From JBCDHN01 sp965224535 (GTDB taxonomy: Bacteria > Verrucomicrobiota > Verrucomicrobiia > Verrucomicrobiales > DEV007): DNA of 64,000 bases. A program made the position numbers and the translations under genes. The stretch lies in assembly GCA_965224535.1 (NCBI GenBank), contig CBDCZR010000027.1, positions 1 through 64,000 of the forward strand, written 5' to 3'. Below the pieces are notes generated by a model. It was not told the DNA's origin. It worked only from the letters and a program-made list of their open reading frames with translations, and searched no databases. Positions 1 through 8,964 of the stretch are shown in pieces (positions within the stretch are counted from its first letter, which is position 1; each line of letters begins with the position of its first letter).

Positions 1-41
1 TGGCGAAATTGCGCCGCGAAATTGGCGATTTTCTCAGAAAT

Positions 42-62
42 TTTGATCAATTGTTGATCAAA
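42..62. promoter_or_regulatory. Perfect 21-nt palindrome upstream of the response regulator
   Basis: Two 9-nt arms, TTTGATCAA and TTGATCAAA, flank a TTG centre. The site lies in an AT-rich stretch about 144 nt before the response-regulator start. It could be an operator for a dimeric regulator or the hairpin end of an upstream transcript. No T-run follows on the + strand, so an operator is favoured. The binding protein is unknown. Confidence 0.4.
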
Positions 63-205
63 CCGAGGGTTTTAGGTTATCGTTGCCGCCTTTCGCAGCC
101 GCGCGCTCCCGCTTCGGTCTGCAATCCCTCAAATTTAGCCCCTTTTTAGCGAAAAAATCGCCTTTCCGCACCCATCCGGCGATTTTTTTTCACCCCTACG
201 ACGCC

Positions 206-1651
206 ATGAGTGCCGCAGTCAAGTTACTGGTCGTGGAAGACGACCCCCAGTTGGCGGATTCCGTATCCGATCTCCTGCAAAGCGAAGGCTTCCAGACCAC
301 AATCGCCCGAAATGGCGCCGATGGGCTCAAACTCGGTTTGGAAGAGGATTTCGACGCCGTGATCACCGATTTTCGGCTTCCGGGGACCGGCGGCATGGAG
401 TTGCTGGAAAAGCTGCACGAAACCAAGCCGCGCCTGCCCATCATCATGATGACCGCGTTCACCACCACCGACCTGGCGATCGAAGCCACGCGGCATGGAG
501 CGTTCGACTACCTGATCAAGCCCTTTCGGCTCAGCGAGCTGGTTTCCGTGGCCAAACGCGCGGTGCAAACCGCCCGAATCAACGGCAAACCGGTCGAAAT
601 TCCGGGTGACCCGCCCTCTGACGACGAGCGCGAATCCATCATCGGCACCAGCCCCTGCATGCAGAACGTTTACAAGGAGATGGGCCGTGTGGCGGACAAA
701 AATGTGCCGGTTTTGATCGCGGGAGAATCCGGCACGGGCAAGGAGTTGATCGCGCGGGCGATCTACAGCCACAGCAAGCGCTCCGACCGGCGCTTCATCG
801 CGGTGAGCTGCGCCGCGATCCCGGAAACGCTGCTGGAAAGCGAACTTTTCGGCCACGAAAAAGGGGCTTTTGCCGGCGCCGACGCCAAACGGATCGGCCG
901 GTTGGAGCAAGCGGACGGCGGCACGGTGTTTTTGGATGAAATTGGCGACATGCCGCTCAACACCCAGGGGAAGATTCTGCGCCTCTTGCAGGAACGCGCC
1001 TTTACCCGCCCGGGCGGCCGCGAGGATCATGCAGCAGACGTTCGCCTCATCGCCGCGACCCATCGCAACCTGGAAGCCGCGGTCAAAACCGGCGAATTTC
1101 GCCAGGACCTCTTCTACCGGCTAAGCGCCGCGGTGTTGACCGTTCCGCCACTGCGCGAACGCGCCGGAGACATCAAGGCGCTGGCGGGATATTTCCTGGA
1201 GCGCTACAGCCGGGAATACGAAATCGACACCCCGCCGATGGAAGACGCCGCGCTGGAGTTGCTGCGCGACTATCCGTGGCCCGGGAACGTTCGCGAGCTG
1301 GAGAACGTGATTCGCAAAGCCCTGCTGCGGTGTCGCGGCTACCCAATCGCGCGCGCCGATGTGGAATCGTTGCTGGGCGCGGCTACCCTGCCATCGGTTG
1401 GCGGCGCTCACGAGCACCCTTTCTCGCAAAAAGTGAGCGACGTGCTGAAACAGGCCAAAAACGGCGACATATCCGGCGCCTACGGTGTTTTGTTGCAGGA
1501 CTTCGAGCGCGAAGTTTTCGCCCAAGCCATCCGCCTGGCTCACGGCCACCAAACCAACGCCGCAAAGTGGCTGGGGATCTCCAGAATTACGCTGCGCGAC
1601 AAGTTGGATAAGTACGAGCTGTTTCCCAAGCGGACCACGTCGGCGTCTTGA
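206..1651 (+). CDS. Sigma54-dependent two-component response regulator (NtrC family)
   Basis: Cytoplasmic transcription activator of 481 residues. A receiver domain (about residues 5-120) has the acidic pocket VVEDD, the phosphoacceptor D55 in ITDFRLPG, T83 and K105. A sigma54-interaction AAA+ domain (about 145-380) has Walker A GESGTGKE (173-180) and Walker B GGTVFLDE. A C-terminal FIS-type helix-turn-helix (NAAKWLGISRITLRDKL) completes the NtrC layout. The sigma54-contact loop reads GAFAGA (220-225) where the family consensus is GAFTGA, so the conserved Thr is Ala. The ATG at 206 is preferred to in-frame ATG 83 because the receiver fold begins right after it. No sensor kinase is adjacent, so the stimulus is unknown. 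Confidence 0.93.
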   Translation: MSAAVKLLVVEDDPQLADSVSDLLQSEGFQTTIARNGADGLKLGLEEDFDAVITDFRLPGTGGMELLEKLHETKPRLPIIMMTAFTTTDLAIEATRHGAFDYLIKPFRLSELVSVAKRAVQTARINGKPVEIPGDPPSDDERESIIGTSPCMQNVYKEMGRVADKNVPVLIAGESGTGKELIARAIYSHSKRSDRRFIAVSCAAIPETLLESELFGHEKGAFAGADAKRIGRLEQADGGTVFLDEIGDMPLNTQGKILRLLQERAFTRPGGREDHAADVRLIAATHRNLEAAVKTGEFRQDLFYRLSAAVLTVPPLRERAGDIKALAGYFLERYSREYEIDTPPMEDAALELLRDYPWPGNVRELENVIRKALLRCRGYPIARADVESLLGAATLPSVGGAHEHPFSQKVSDVLKQAKNGDISGAYGVLLQDFEREVFAQAIRLAHGHQTNAAKWLGISRITLRDKLDKYELFPKRTTSAS

Positions 1652-1675
1652 GGGTGCGGCGATGCTGTGAAGTAA

Positions 1676-2597
1676 ATGGCCATTCAGACGTTGGAAAGCG
1701 CCCAGAAGAACAAATACAACTACGTGGCGATCAGCCGCTCAGGGAAAATCTATCTGCCGGAGAATTTCAGTTGGCACCGGTGGGGTTACCACGCCGGCCC
1801 CAGCAAGTGTCCCGAAACCGGGCGCTCGGGTGTTTCACAGTACTACGGCGGAATTGAAGTGAACAACCCCGGCAAGCTGTATCACGACGCCGCGAATGGT
1901 GTGCTGGTTCCCTGGTTCAACAACCGAAACTATCGCAAACGGGGCCAGCCTCCGCGAATCAAGAGCACTAAGGACGAACACTATCAACTTAACGAGGCGC
2001 GCGAAATCACGGCAAGGACTGGAAACATCGAGCCCGGCTGGTATGTGCCTTACACACGCGAACAATTCGAGGCGCTGGTTTCCGCGATTCTCTACGCTTT
2101 CAAGCAAAACGAGCGCACGTTCAACCTGAGCTACGTATTCGGCCATGACGAAGTGTCTCCAGGCCGCAAAAACGATCCCGGCGGTGCCTTGGGTTATCCT
2201 GGCAAACTGTTTCACGATGGCCGAATTCCGCGATTACCTTCGGGAGGCTTGGGAAGGAGGCGCGGCCCCAACGGAGGATCCCGCCGAACCGGTGCCGGCT
2301 TCTTCATCTGAGGAAGCCTCCTCGCCTGCTGCCGCGATTTCCACGGCGCCGGCAGCTACACCCGTTTCGGCAACTCCGGCGGCGGCGCCCATCACCTCGG
2401 ATTCGGTGCCTTCTTCGCCGCCCAATCCAGTTCCAGTTCCAATTGCCGCCCAGCCCGTCGCGGATTCGGCCCCCGCACCCGCGCTGGCGGATCCTTCTCT
2501 GGCGGAAACGCAGCCGATTACTCCCGAACCCGAGCCAACCGAAGATCCTCAAACTCCTCCACCTGCAACACCGCCCCCGATTCCGCCAAGTCAGTGA
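1676..2597 (+). pseudogene. Broken N-acetylmuramoyl-L-alanine amidase (Amidase_2/PGRP fold)
   Basis: Reading from ATG 1676, the protein resembles an Amidase_2 zinc amidase that cleaves peptidoglycan: GYHAGPS, then YYGGIEVNNPGKL, then the zinc/catalytic segment GHDEVSPGRKNDPG. The N-terminal segment expected to carry the first zinc histidine is absent, because stop codons lie directly upstream. Near 2205-2213 the frame breaks. The continuation, MAEFRDYLREAWEGG followed by an Ala/Pro-rich tail, is one frame over and ends at 2597. A single extra base in the TTTC stretch would explain this. It lies 24 nt after the response regulator. Base-call error at the frameshift is possible, but the missing first ligand argues for a true remnant. 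Confidence 0.7.
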
Positions 2598-2684
2598 CTC
2601 TTTGCGGTTACCCCACTGGTTGGCGCAAAACGCACATGACTGCAATAGTCCACGAGCCGCGAACGCTTGTGCCGCAGCGCCGGC

Positions 2685-4010
2685 TCAAGTATCGGGAGTT
2701 TTTCGCGATTTTCCCGGTTTTGGACCGCGAGCCAGCGGCGGGCGGCCTCCGCGCTCCGGATGGGCGTTTTGCTCGCCGTCGATCGTTACGCGATCGCCTT
2801 CGTCTACGAACGGGATGGGTGTCAGGGAAATCCGCGTCCCCGGCTTCAGGGGATTGCCGGCCCGGGCGACGACCTGGTCGGGATCGCCGTCGTAAACGAT
2901 GTCCAGCTTCTGGAACGCCACTTTGTTGCCCTCACCGATGCGCACGACCGTGTTGCCGGAGCGCACGGCTTTGCGGGGCACGACGTAAACCTCCCGCAGC
3001 AACTCGCCCTCCACCTGGGCTTGCACGAAGGTGCCGCTGGGCAGCAGGGGAGCGCCGGCCAGGCTCGTGTCGATGGCAGCGATGACGAATAGTTGCCGGC
3101 TGCGGGCGTCGACTGCGGCTTCGGTTCGCTCGATCCAGGCCGGCCATTGGTCGGTTGCGGGTTTAGGGTGCGAATTTTCGCCCGGCGTCAGTTCTAGTTC
3201 GCTGCGGGGGGCGGGTTTGGCGCGATTTTCGCCGGTTAACAACACCGCCGGCTTGGAGCCGTCTTCCGGCTTGAGGTTGAGGAAGGCCAACTGGTCGTTG
3301 CGCAGTGGCAGGCGCACTTCGAACATCTCGGTGGAGTAAATTTGGCCCAGCATCGTGCCGGGACTGACAAATTGCCCCACGTCCACTTGCTTGGCCAAAA
3401 CCCGGCCCGCGTAGGGCGCGGCGATCCGGCAACGCTCGACGTTGAGCTTGGCTTCGGCCACGTCGGCCTCGGCGGCTTTCACGTTGGCCTCGGCTTCGCG
3501 CTGTTGCGGAATTTTCAGGTTGAGGTCGGTGGGACTGCCGCGGAGGCCCAGGCGCTTCCAGTCAGTGCGGGCTTTTTCCGTGGCGGCTTGGGCCAATGTC
3601 AGGGCGGTTTGGGCGCGGGTCAGTTCCGCCTCGGCGCGGGCCAGGGCGGTCTGGTAATTGCGCGAATCCAGCTCCACCAGCACCTCGTTGGGCTTGAAAT
3701 CGGCGCCGTTGAGGAAATTATCGGAGATTTTGGCGATTTTTCCGGCCACTTCGGCGGTTAGGTCGGTTTGCGTCCGCGGCCTGACGATTCCCTGCGAAGG
3801 CAGCCTCACCTGGTAGTCGGTGGGCTGCAGTTCCATCACTTCCACCACCGGTAAGTTGCGGATGGCGGGGCGCTGTTCCGGCTCCGGTCCGGTGCGCACG
3901 AGGTAGGCGTAGTAGGCCACTCCCAGCACGAAAATCGCCAACGCAATGGCGAGGCGAACCAGGAGGGGACGATTTTGGCGGAGCATGGATTGAAGGGGGC
4001 TGTCTTGCAC
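2685..4010 (-). CDS. RND efflux periplasmic adaptor (HlyD/MFP family)
   Basis: A 441-residue membrane-fusion protein. An N-terminal anchor (about residues 17-38) is followed by a biotinyl-lipoyl half (LTAEVAGKIAKI), a long Ala/Glu-rich alpha-helical hairpin (about 120-200), the second lipoyl half (RIAAPYAGRVLAKQVDVGQ) and beta-barrel domains. Such adaptors bridge an inner-membrane RND pump and a TolC-type outer-membrane channel. Here neither pump nor channel is adjacent. The gene starts 21 nt after the OmpA-like gene on the same strand, so the two are probably co-transcribed. The C-terminus is Arg/Pro/Gly-rich. The substrate cannot be inferred. Confidence 0.88.
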   Translation of the reverse strand: MQDSPLQSMLRQNRPLLVRLAIALAIFVLGVAYYAYLVRTGPEPEQRPAIRNLPVVEVMELQPTDYQVRLPSQGIVRPRTQTDLTAEVAGKIAKISDNFLNGADFKPNEVLVELDSRNYQTALARAEAELTRAQTALTLAQAATEKARTDWKRLGLRGSPTDLNLKIPQQREAEANVKAAEADVAEAKLNVERCRIAAPYAGRVLAKQVDVGQFVSPGTMLGQIYSTEMFEVRLPLRNDQLAFLNLKPEDGSKPAVLLTGENRAKPAPRSELELTPGENSHPKPATDQWPAWIERTEAAVDARSRQLFVIAAIDTSLAGAPLLPSGTFVQAQVEGELLREVYVVPRKAVRSGNTVVRIGEGNKVAFQKLDIVYDGDPDQVVARAGNPLKPGTRISLTPIPFVDEGDRVTIDGEQNAHPERGGRPPLARGPKPGKSRKTPDT

Positions 4011-4031
4011 GACGATGGGTGCGAAGCGCGG

Positions 4032-4859
4032 TTACGGCAGCACCAGCCAAACTTCCGCCGCGCGGTTTTTCGATTGATTGGTGTCGCTGATGATTTCAGA
4101 CGGGCCGATGGCGACGGGATAGCTCATGTTGGCCACTCCCAGGTCGTCGCGCAGGTGGTTCAGCACGACTTGCGCGCGTTGCATGGAAAGCCGCTTGTTG
4201 ACGTCTGCGCTGCCGCTGGGATCGGCGAATCCCAGCACGAAAAACACCGCCTTGGGATTGGCCATCATTTCCTGCACTGTCTCGACGGCTATGGCTTCGC
4301 GCAAACGGCTGATTTCCGGGCTGGAAAGTCGCTCGGCGCCGTGATCGAAGAAGACGGTGTTGATCTTCAAAATTTGGTTGGCGGATTCGATGCCGATGCG
4401 GACCAGGCTCTTCTCCTGCGGCGAATAAAGGTCCTCCGGCGCCTCGTCAAGGCGCTGCAATGCGTCGGCCAGCAGGTCCTTGCTTTCCTGGCTCCCGGGA
4501 TCGAGCAGGCGAACCTCTTCAGCGCCGGTTTTTGGCCGTTCGATCGGCGGCGCGATCGGTGTTGGCCGGATGGGCGGCTTGGGGCTGGGTTCCGGGGTTG
4601 GTTTTGGCTCCGGCGTCGGTTTTGGCGTCGAACCCGGCGTTTTGGGCGCAGGGTTGGGGCCCGGTTTTGGTTGTGGCTCCACGTTTTCCGGCGTTGCAGG
4701 CGTATCGCCGGTGTTTTGGGCGATTTTCGGCTCTTTTGGCCCCCGATTGCCGAACGCGGCTTTGAAGCCCCACGTCGCCAACCCGATCACCAGCCCCAGA
4801 ACCAGGAGCGCGCCGGCAATGAGGATGATCGTTCCAACGACGGGAGGCTTTTTGCTCAT
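4032..4859 (-). CDS. Membrane-anchored OmpA-like peptidoglycan-binding protein
   Basis: A 275-residue protein with one N-terminal membrane helix (about residues 11-32). A Pro/Thr/Lys-rich linker (about 50-105) would span the periplasm. The C-terminal domain is OmpA-like: VFFDHGAERLSSPEISRL, VLGFADPSGSADVNKRLS and a final NRAAEVWLVLP. The family binds diaminopimelate of peptidoglycan. Together with the adaptor downstream it suggests a cell-envelope unit, with this protein tethering the inner membrane to the wall. A MotB-like role is less likely because no MotA partner is present. Confidence 0.82.
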   Translation of the reverse strand: MSKKPPVVGTIILIAGALLVLGLVIGLATWGFKAAFGNRGPKEPKIAQNTGDTPATPENVEPQPKPGPNPAPKTPGSTPKPTPEPKPTPEPSPKPPIRPTPIAPPIERPKTGAEEVRLLDPGSQESKDLLADALQRLDEAPEDLYSPQEKSLVRIGIESANQILKINTVFFDHGAERLSSPEISRLREAIAVETVQEMMANPKAVFFVLGFADPSGSADVNKRLSMQRAQVVLNHLRDDLGVANMSYPVAIGPSEIISDTNQSKNRAAEVWLVLP

Positions 4860-4925
4860 GACGCTACCTTCGGCAATCCGGCCCCGCTGGCAAGCACTTC
4901 GCGCGGCCGCGCAAAACCGGAAATC

Positions 4926-5663
4926 CTACTCCGCAAAAACCGATGGCGAGCTGAGGTCGAGCGGTTCCAGGCCCACAAGTTCGACGAAAGAGGCGTCGCC
5001 GGATTTCGCGAGCTTGACGGTGGCGCGAAACGGCTTGCCATCGGTCCAGCCGACCAGCGTTTTCGCCTTTTTGCCCACGTCGCTTTCGGAACCGGCGTAA
5101 ATGTTGCCGGGGTAGCCAATCGTGGGATACCAGGCCGCGCGCAGACGGATCGGCTCGCCCAAAAGCGGCAGTTTTTTGTCCGAATCCAGCGCCACGCCCT
5201 TCACCAGGTTCAACCGAAAGGTCAAGGGCGGAGAATCCGGCAGCCGGAGAAAATGTTCGAACGAGCGGTCGTGAAATTGGGCGAACAGCTCCCAGTCGAT
5301 CTTGTAACCCGAGCCAACTTGAACCAGGCTGACCGAAAGTGGGCTGTTGAGCGTGGTGACGTAAAGCTCAAAGCTGTGCGTGTTGTAAGCCGTATCCCCG
5401 CCGATTTTGATGGCGCCCCGGTGCTCCCAACGCAGGATGGCGAGCGGTTTCCAGGTGAAATGCCGGTAATGCGCCTCCATGCGCGATTTTAGCTTGGCGG
5501 CGTCCAGCACGTGTTTGGCCGCGGCTTCCCAGGTTGGCGCCGTGGAGAATGCAGCCATCGCCTCGAAAGCCTTGCGGGCATCGGCATCGAGCTTGGCGGC
5601 CTCCTGCGCGGGCGCCGAAGCGAGGGGAACGGCGAGAAAAGCCGCGAAAATCCAGGTTTTCAT
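4926..5663 (-). CDS. Secreted protein of unknown function
   Basis: A 245-residue protein with a clear Sec signal peptide (residues 1-19, cleavage after AQ). The N-terminal half is helical and the C-terminal half is beta-rich (ILRWEHRGAIKIGG, ELYVTTLNSPLSVSLVQVG). No catalytic motif was recognised. It sits 66 nt upstream of the OmpA-like gene on the same strand, so it may belong to the same envelope transcript. Function unassigned. Confidence 0.8.
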   Translation of the reverse strand: MKTWIFAAFLAVPLASAPAQEAAKLDADARKAFEAMAAFSTAPTWEAAAKHVLDAAKLKSRMEAHYRHFTWKPLAILRWEHRGAIKIGGDTAYNTHSFELYVTTLNSPLSVSLVQVGSGYKIDWELFAQFHDRSFEHFLRLPDSPPLTFRLNLVKGVALDSDKKLPLLGEPIRLRAAWYPTIGYPGNIYAGSESDVGKKAKTLVGWTDGKPFRATVKLAKSGDASFVELVGLEPLDLSSPSVFAE

Positions 5664-5717
5664 CCTCTTTTAGTCGCACCCGATGGCAATGACGGCAATC
5701 CGGCGTTTTTGGAAAAA

Positions 5718-6821
5718 TTACACCCGCCCGGACGACGCCGAACGCACGGAAAGCATGTCGCCGACGCTTTGCGCGGTGATGATTCCGGCGAGCGGGCCGT
5801 TGGGAACCTCCACGATCGGCACGAAGGGAGTGCTTTTGGCGCTGAGCAACTCCAAGGCGATTTCCAGGTTTTCGCTCGACAATACCGGCCGCGTGGGAGG
5901 CCCCATCACCAGGGAAACCGGCGCCTCGGGGCCGTGTTTGCGCAAACCTCTCAGGATGCCGGAGTGGCTCAACACGCCGACAAATGCCCCGCGCTCATCG
6001 GAAACGGGAAAATTGCTTTGCGGGGCCGAAACCAGGGTGTCCGCGGCTTGGCCCAGGGTGTGTTCGGGCCGAAAACAGGTGAAATAGCGCCGCATGGCCG
6101 CGGATACCAGGAGTCCCTCGGTCGCGGCCCGCAGCCGGGAAGCCGACGCCTCGCGCCCCGCGGCAAAAAAGATGAAAATGGCGATCAGAATAAGGAGGTA
6201 GGGGAAATCCAGCGCCGTAAACGCCCAAATTCCCCCAAAAACTGCGATCGTCTGCCCCAAACCCGCGGCAATGGCCGTGGCGCGGGCGTGAGGAAGGACG
6301 GCGGCCAGCAACGAGCGCAAAACGCGTCCGCCATCCATGGGAAAAGCGGGGATCATGTTGAAGACGACCAGGACGATGTTGACGGTTAGCAGGTAGGTGA
6401 TGAGCTGCGGCAAGTTCAGCGGCGGAAAGCTCGTGGGCATTTGCGCGAAATCCTGCTTGAGCCACAGAAACATGCCAATGACCGCCGCAATGCCCACATT
6501 GACCGCCGGACCGGCCACGGCGATGACGAATTCGTGCCAGGGATTGCGCGGCATGCGCTCCAGCCGCGCCAAACCGCCAATCGGCAGCAGGGTGATGTCC
6601 GGCGTGCGAATCCCAAAGAGTCTGCCCGCAAAAGCGTGGCCAAATTCATGCAGCACCACGCAGGTGAACAAGCTGAGGGTGAAGAGCGCCCCAAAGATCG
6701 CCCCCGGCGTTCCCGCTTCGCGATATCCCCAAACGGCGAAACCGGCCACCGCGAAGAAAAAGCTGACGTGGACGCGCAGTTGAGTGCCAAAAATTCGTGC
6801 GATGGGGAAGGACCAAGCCAT
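5718..6821 (-). CDS. Site-2 protease family zinc metalloprotease with CBS domains
   Basis: A 367-residue polytopic membrane protease of the SpoIVFB/Rip3 type, which cuts substrates inside the membrane. Zinc motif HEFGH (about residue 58) and the second ligand motif NMIPAFPMDGGR are present, separated by membrane helices. The C-terminal third is a pair of CBS domains (about 235-360), which bind adenine nucleotides in relatives and could couple proteolysis to energy state. It ends 55 nt before the secreted-protein gene. No anti-sigma factor or other substrate is adjacent. Confidence 0.92.
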   Translation of the reverse strand: MAWSFPIARIFGTQLRVHVSFFFAVAGFAVWGYREAGTPGAIFGALFTLSLFTCVVLHEFGHAFAGRLFGIRTPDITLLPIGGLARLERMPRNPWHEFVIAVAGPAVNVGIAAVIGMFLWLKQDFAQMPTSFPPLNLPQLITYLLTVNIVLVVFNMIPAFPMDGGRVLRSLLAAVLPHARATAIAAGLGQTIAVFGGIWAFTALDFPYLLILIAIFIFFAAGREASASRLRAATEGLLVSAAMRRYFTCFRPEHTLGQAADTLVSAPQSNFPVSDERGAFVGVLSHSGILRGLRKHGPEAPVSLVMGPPTRPVLSSENLEIALELLSAKSTPFVPIVEVPNGPLAGIITAQSVGDMLSVRSASSGRV

Positions 6822-6881
6822 ATCCGGGGCAGTTACGGCTCAAACCCTCCATGAGCCACCGAAAACAACGCGTTGAGTGTG

Positions 6882-6907
6882 AAAAAAAGGGGCGGGGCTA
6901 CCCGCCC
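6882..6907 (-). terminator. Intrinsic terminator on the minus strand
   Basis: On the minus strand a perfect 7-bp stem (GGGCGGG with CCCGCCC) and a 4-nt loop are followed by C and then seven T. It overlaps the stop of the 38-residue ORF 6898-7014 and lies upstream of the protease gene, so it would end a short transcript from about 7050 and insulate the protease. Confidence 0.6.
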
Positions 6908-7014
6908 GGGGAAAAAGGGAAAGTTACTAACTGGCCCCGATCTTCAATCAGGCGTTCGGTAGCGATCCCATCCGGGCTGGTAGCCTCGCCGTCGCGTTGT
7001 TTTGTGAATTTCAT
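6898..7014 (-). CDS. Possible 38-residue protein ending at an intrinsic terminator
   Basis: A short minus-strand ORF, ATG at 7014, that starts MKFTKQRDGEATSPDG and is hydrophilic until a final FPFSPGG. No family was recognised and no good ribosome-binding site is visible. The support is its 3' end: the stop codon sits inside a strong intrinsic terminator, so a short transcript ends exactly here. It could equally be a non-coding RNA of about 120-150 nt. Confidence 0.3.
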   Translation of the reverse strand: MKFTKQRDGEATSPDGIATERLIEDRGQLVTFPFSPGG

Positions 7015-7141
7015 GGGAAAGATTAAGCGGACGAAGAAAGCGATTTCTCCTCTTTTAGACGCCGCCCGGGCGAAAAATTCACCAACCAAATTTACCGGGC
7101 AAATCTTCTCGAAAATCATCGGGAAATCCCGAGGCTCTCCC

Positions 7142-8194
7142 ATGAAAATTCGCCCCTTCGTCCTTCTCGCCGCTCTTGCCATGCCCGCTGCCGCGCAACT
7201 GCCGCCAACGAATGGAACGGTCGAAATTCCGGCCCAGGAATGGCCGCAAAAGCCGGGGCTGCGCACCATCAAGGTTGGCCTGCACTATCCGGGAGGAAAG
7301 CTCGTGAACGTGGGTGCGGACACCGGCCTCATGCTTTCCCTGCACAACTGGGGTGGCACCGGTTGCGGTGGCTCGGCCAATCCGGATGCGTTGGCAAACC
7401 GGCTGGATGTGGTCGCGATTTGCGTGGACTACCTGCAAAGCGGCCGCAAAGCCTCGATCGAGGACCCCGAACCCTACGATTTCGGCTACCTGCAAGGGCT
7501 GGACGCGTTGCGGGCGCTCTGGTTCGTGTTCGACGGCCTAACCCAGCGAAAATCACCCTTCGCCGGCGGCCGAATCTACGTCACCGGCGGCAGCGGCGGA
7601 GGAAACGTGGCCCTGATGGCCAACAAACTCGCGCCACGCACGTTCACCGCCGTCATCGGGATGTGCGGCATGGCCAAGTTGAGCGACGACATCGCCTTCA
7701 ACCTGGCCGGAGGCAGCCCGCTCAACGCGCGGTGGAGCCAGGACCCGGCCAGCCCAAATTACCTAAGCCCCGCCGGGCAGGAGATCCGCTTCATCGGCAA
7801 TCCCGAGCACCTGAAGGTGATGAAAAAGCTGGGAAGCGGCGCCCGAATCTTCGTGGTTCACGGCCGGGACGACCGGACCTGCCCATTTGCCGATGCGGAG
7901 GAGATGGTGACGAATTTCGCCGCCGCCGGTTTGGACGTGACGCCCCATTTTGTCGGGCCGGATGACCTGGACGGCCGCGTTTTCACCAGCAGCGCTCACC
8001 CCCTGGGCAATCGCACGGAAATCGTGTTTCAGGTGGCGGCAGACGCGCTTAAAACCAACATCCGGCGCCGGCAGCCCAGCGATTTCGAGCTTCGAGACGA
8101 GCTGGTGCGTTACCCGGTCTCCGGCGGCGCGTTCGTGGTTTCTTACGAAAACGGTTACCCCGTTGGCCGCTTCGAGCCGAGCCCCGCGCGCTAG
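7142..8194 (+). CDS. Secreted alpha/beta hydrolase (esterase/peptidase-like)
   Basis: A 350-residue exported hydrolase. Signal peptide residues 1-19 end in AAAQ. The nucleophile elbow is VTGGSGGGN, with Ser in GxSxG context. HGRDDRTCPF supplies the probable acid and SSAHPL the probable His. The motif order fits prolyl-oligopeptidase or feruloyl-esterase-like hydrolases. ATG 7142 is chosen because the signal peptide begins there, although the frame stays open upstream. It is divergent from the protease gene across a 320-nt gap that holds the minus-strand terminator and short ORF. The substrate is unknown; a polysaccharide ester or peptide is plausible. Confidence 0.85.
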   Translation: MKIRPFVLLAALAMPAAAQLPPTNGTVEIPAQEWPQKPGLRTIKVGLHYPGGKLVNVGADTGLMLSLHNWGGTGCGGSANPDALANRLDVVAICVDYLQSGRKASIEDPEPYDFGYLQGLDALRALWFVFDGLTQRKSPFAGGRIYVTGGSGGGNVALMANKLAPRTFTAVIGMCGMAKLSDDIAFNLAGGSPLNARWSQDPASPNYLSPAGQEIRFIGNPEHLKVMKKLGSGARIFVVHGRDDRTCPFADAEEMVTNFAAAGLDVTPHFVGPDDLDGRVFTSSAHPLGNRTEIVFQVAADALKTNIRRRQPSDFELRDELVRYPVSGGAFVVSYENGYPVGRFEPSPAR

Positions 8195-8412
8195 AACATA
8201 AGTTTGCTCCTCCAACCAGGTCATCGCTGAGGTGCGGCCGAAGGGACGAAAACAAAGGAAAATTGGGCCGAATCCTCGATTTTTCGACGCCGGGCGGCTA
8301 AATCCGGCAGCCCCCTGGATTTCGGCGCGATTTTCGCCACCTCAGTGACCGCAGAGCCGTGGAAGGCGATTTCTTGGCTTCCCGATTCCCGTGGCGGTTG
8401 AATGCGCCCTTC

Positions 8413-8811
8413 CTACGCCGGCGCCGCGATTTCGCTTTCTGAGGGGATGTTGCGGCGCGGGGTGTCGTCCACGGTAAAACCCCATTCGCCCAGCGCTTTG
8501 CGATTTTCCGGATGCAGCGTGGTCAACAAATCGCGGCTCAGGCGAATCATCGTCACCAGCGAGGCCAATTTCACGTCCCGGTCGCGAAATTTCTCATCCG
8601 CCTTGCGTTCGGCCGCCTTGGCCTCCAGGTGATCGGACTGCGCCGGCTCGGCCCGCGCCATCACATCATTAAAGCTGTCCACGCCGATCTTCAGTTGCCC
8701 CAACGGCGAGGTTGCCCCGTCCGCCTCGTGCTTGGCGACGATGCTCTTGGCCAGGTCGATGATTTCAAGGGGATTGGAGGGAATGGTGACGCGCGAAGAT
8801 TGATTGGGCAT
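8413..8811 (-). CDS. Small helical protein of unknown function
   Basis: A 132-residue soluble protein, strongly helical. The middle (about 55-85) is rich in Lys, Glu and Asp (AKAAERKADEKFRDRD) and looks like a helical bundle or coiled coil. No signal peptide, membrane segment or catalytic motif. A plausible promoter lies at 8837-8864. It is convergent with the esterase, with 218 nt between them in which nothing convincing was found. Confidence 0.65.
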   Translation of the reverse strand: MPNQSSRVTIPSNPLEIIDLAKSIVAKHEADGATSPLGQLKIGVDSFNDVMARAEPAQSDHLEAKAAERKADEKFRDRDVKLASLVTMIRLSRDLLTTLHPENRKALGEWGFTVDDTPRRNIPSESEIAAPA

Positions 8812-8836
8812 GGCAATTCGTGGTTGGTTTGTCAGG

Positions 8837-8864
8837 AAATTAACAACGCTTAACCGTTAATCAA
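8837..8864 (-). promoter_or_regulatory. Candidate sigma70-type promoter for the 132-residue gene
   Basis: On the minus strand TTGATT and TAATTT are separated by 16 nt and lie 26-53 nt upstream of ATG 8811. The AT-rich context contrasts with the surroundings. Sequence inference only. Confidence 0.35.
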
Positions 8865-8964
8865 GACAAAAAATCTCCCTTGACGGAAAATTTATGCCAA
8901 ATCCAGCGGTTTTGGGCGATGGGCCGATGCTTGGGGTTTTCGTCTCTGCGGAGAGGATCGGTGG

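Noticed and set aside
3975..5492. 505-residue + strand ORF across the OmpA-like and secreted-protein genes
   Set aside because: It is antisense to two well-supported minus-strand genes and has an Arg/Phe/Gln-rich composition without domains.
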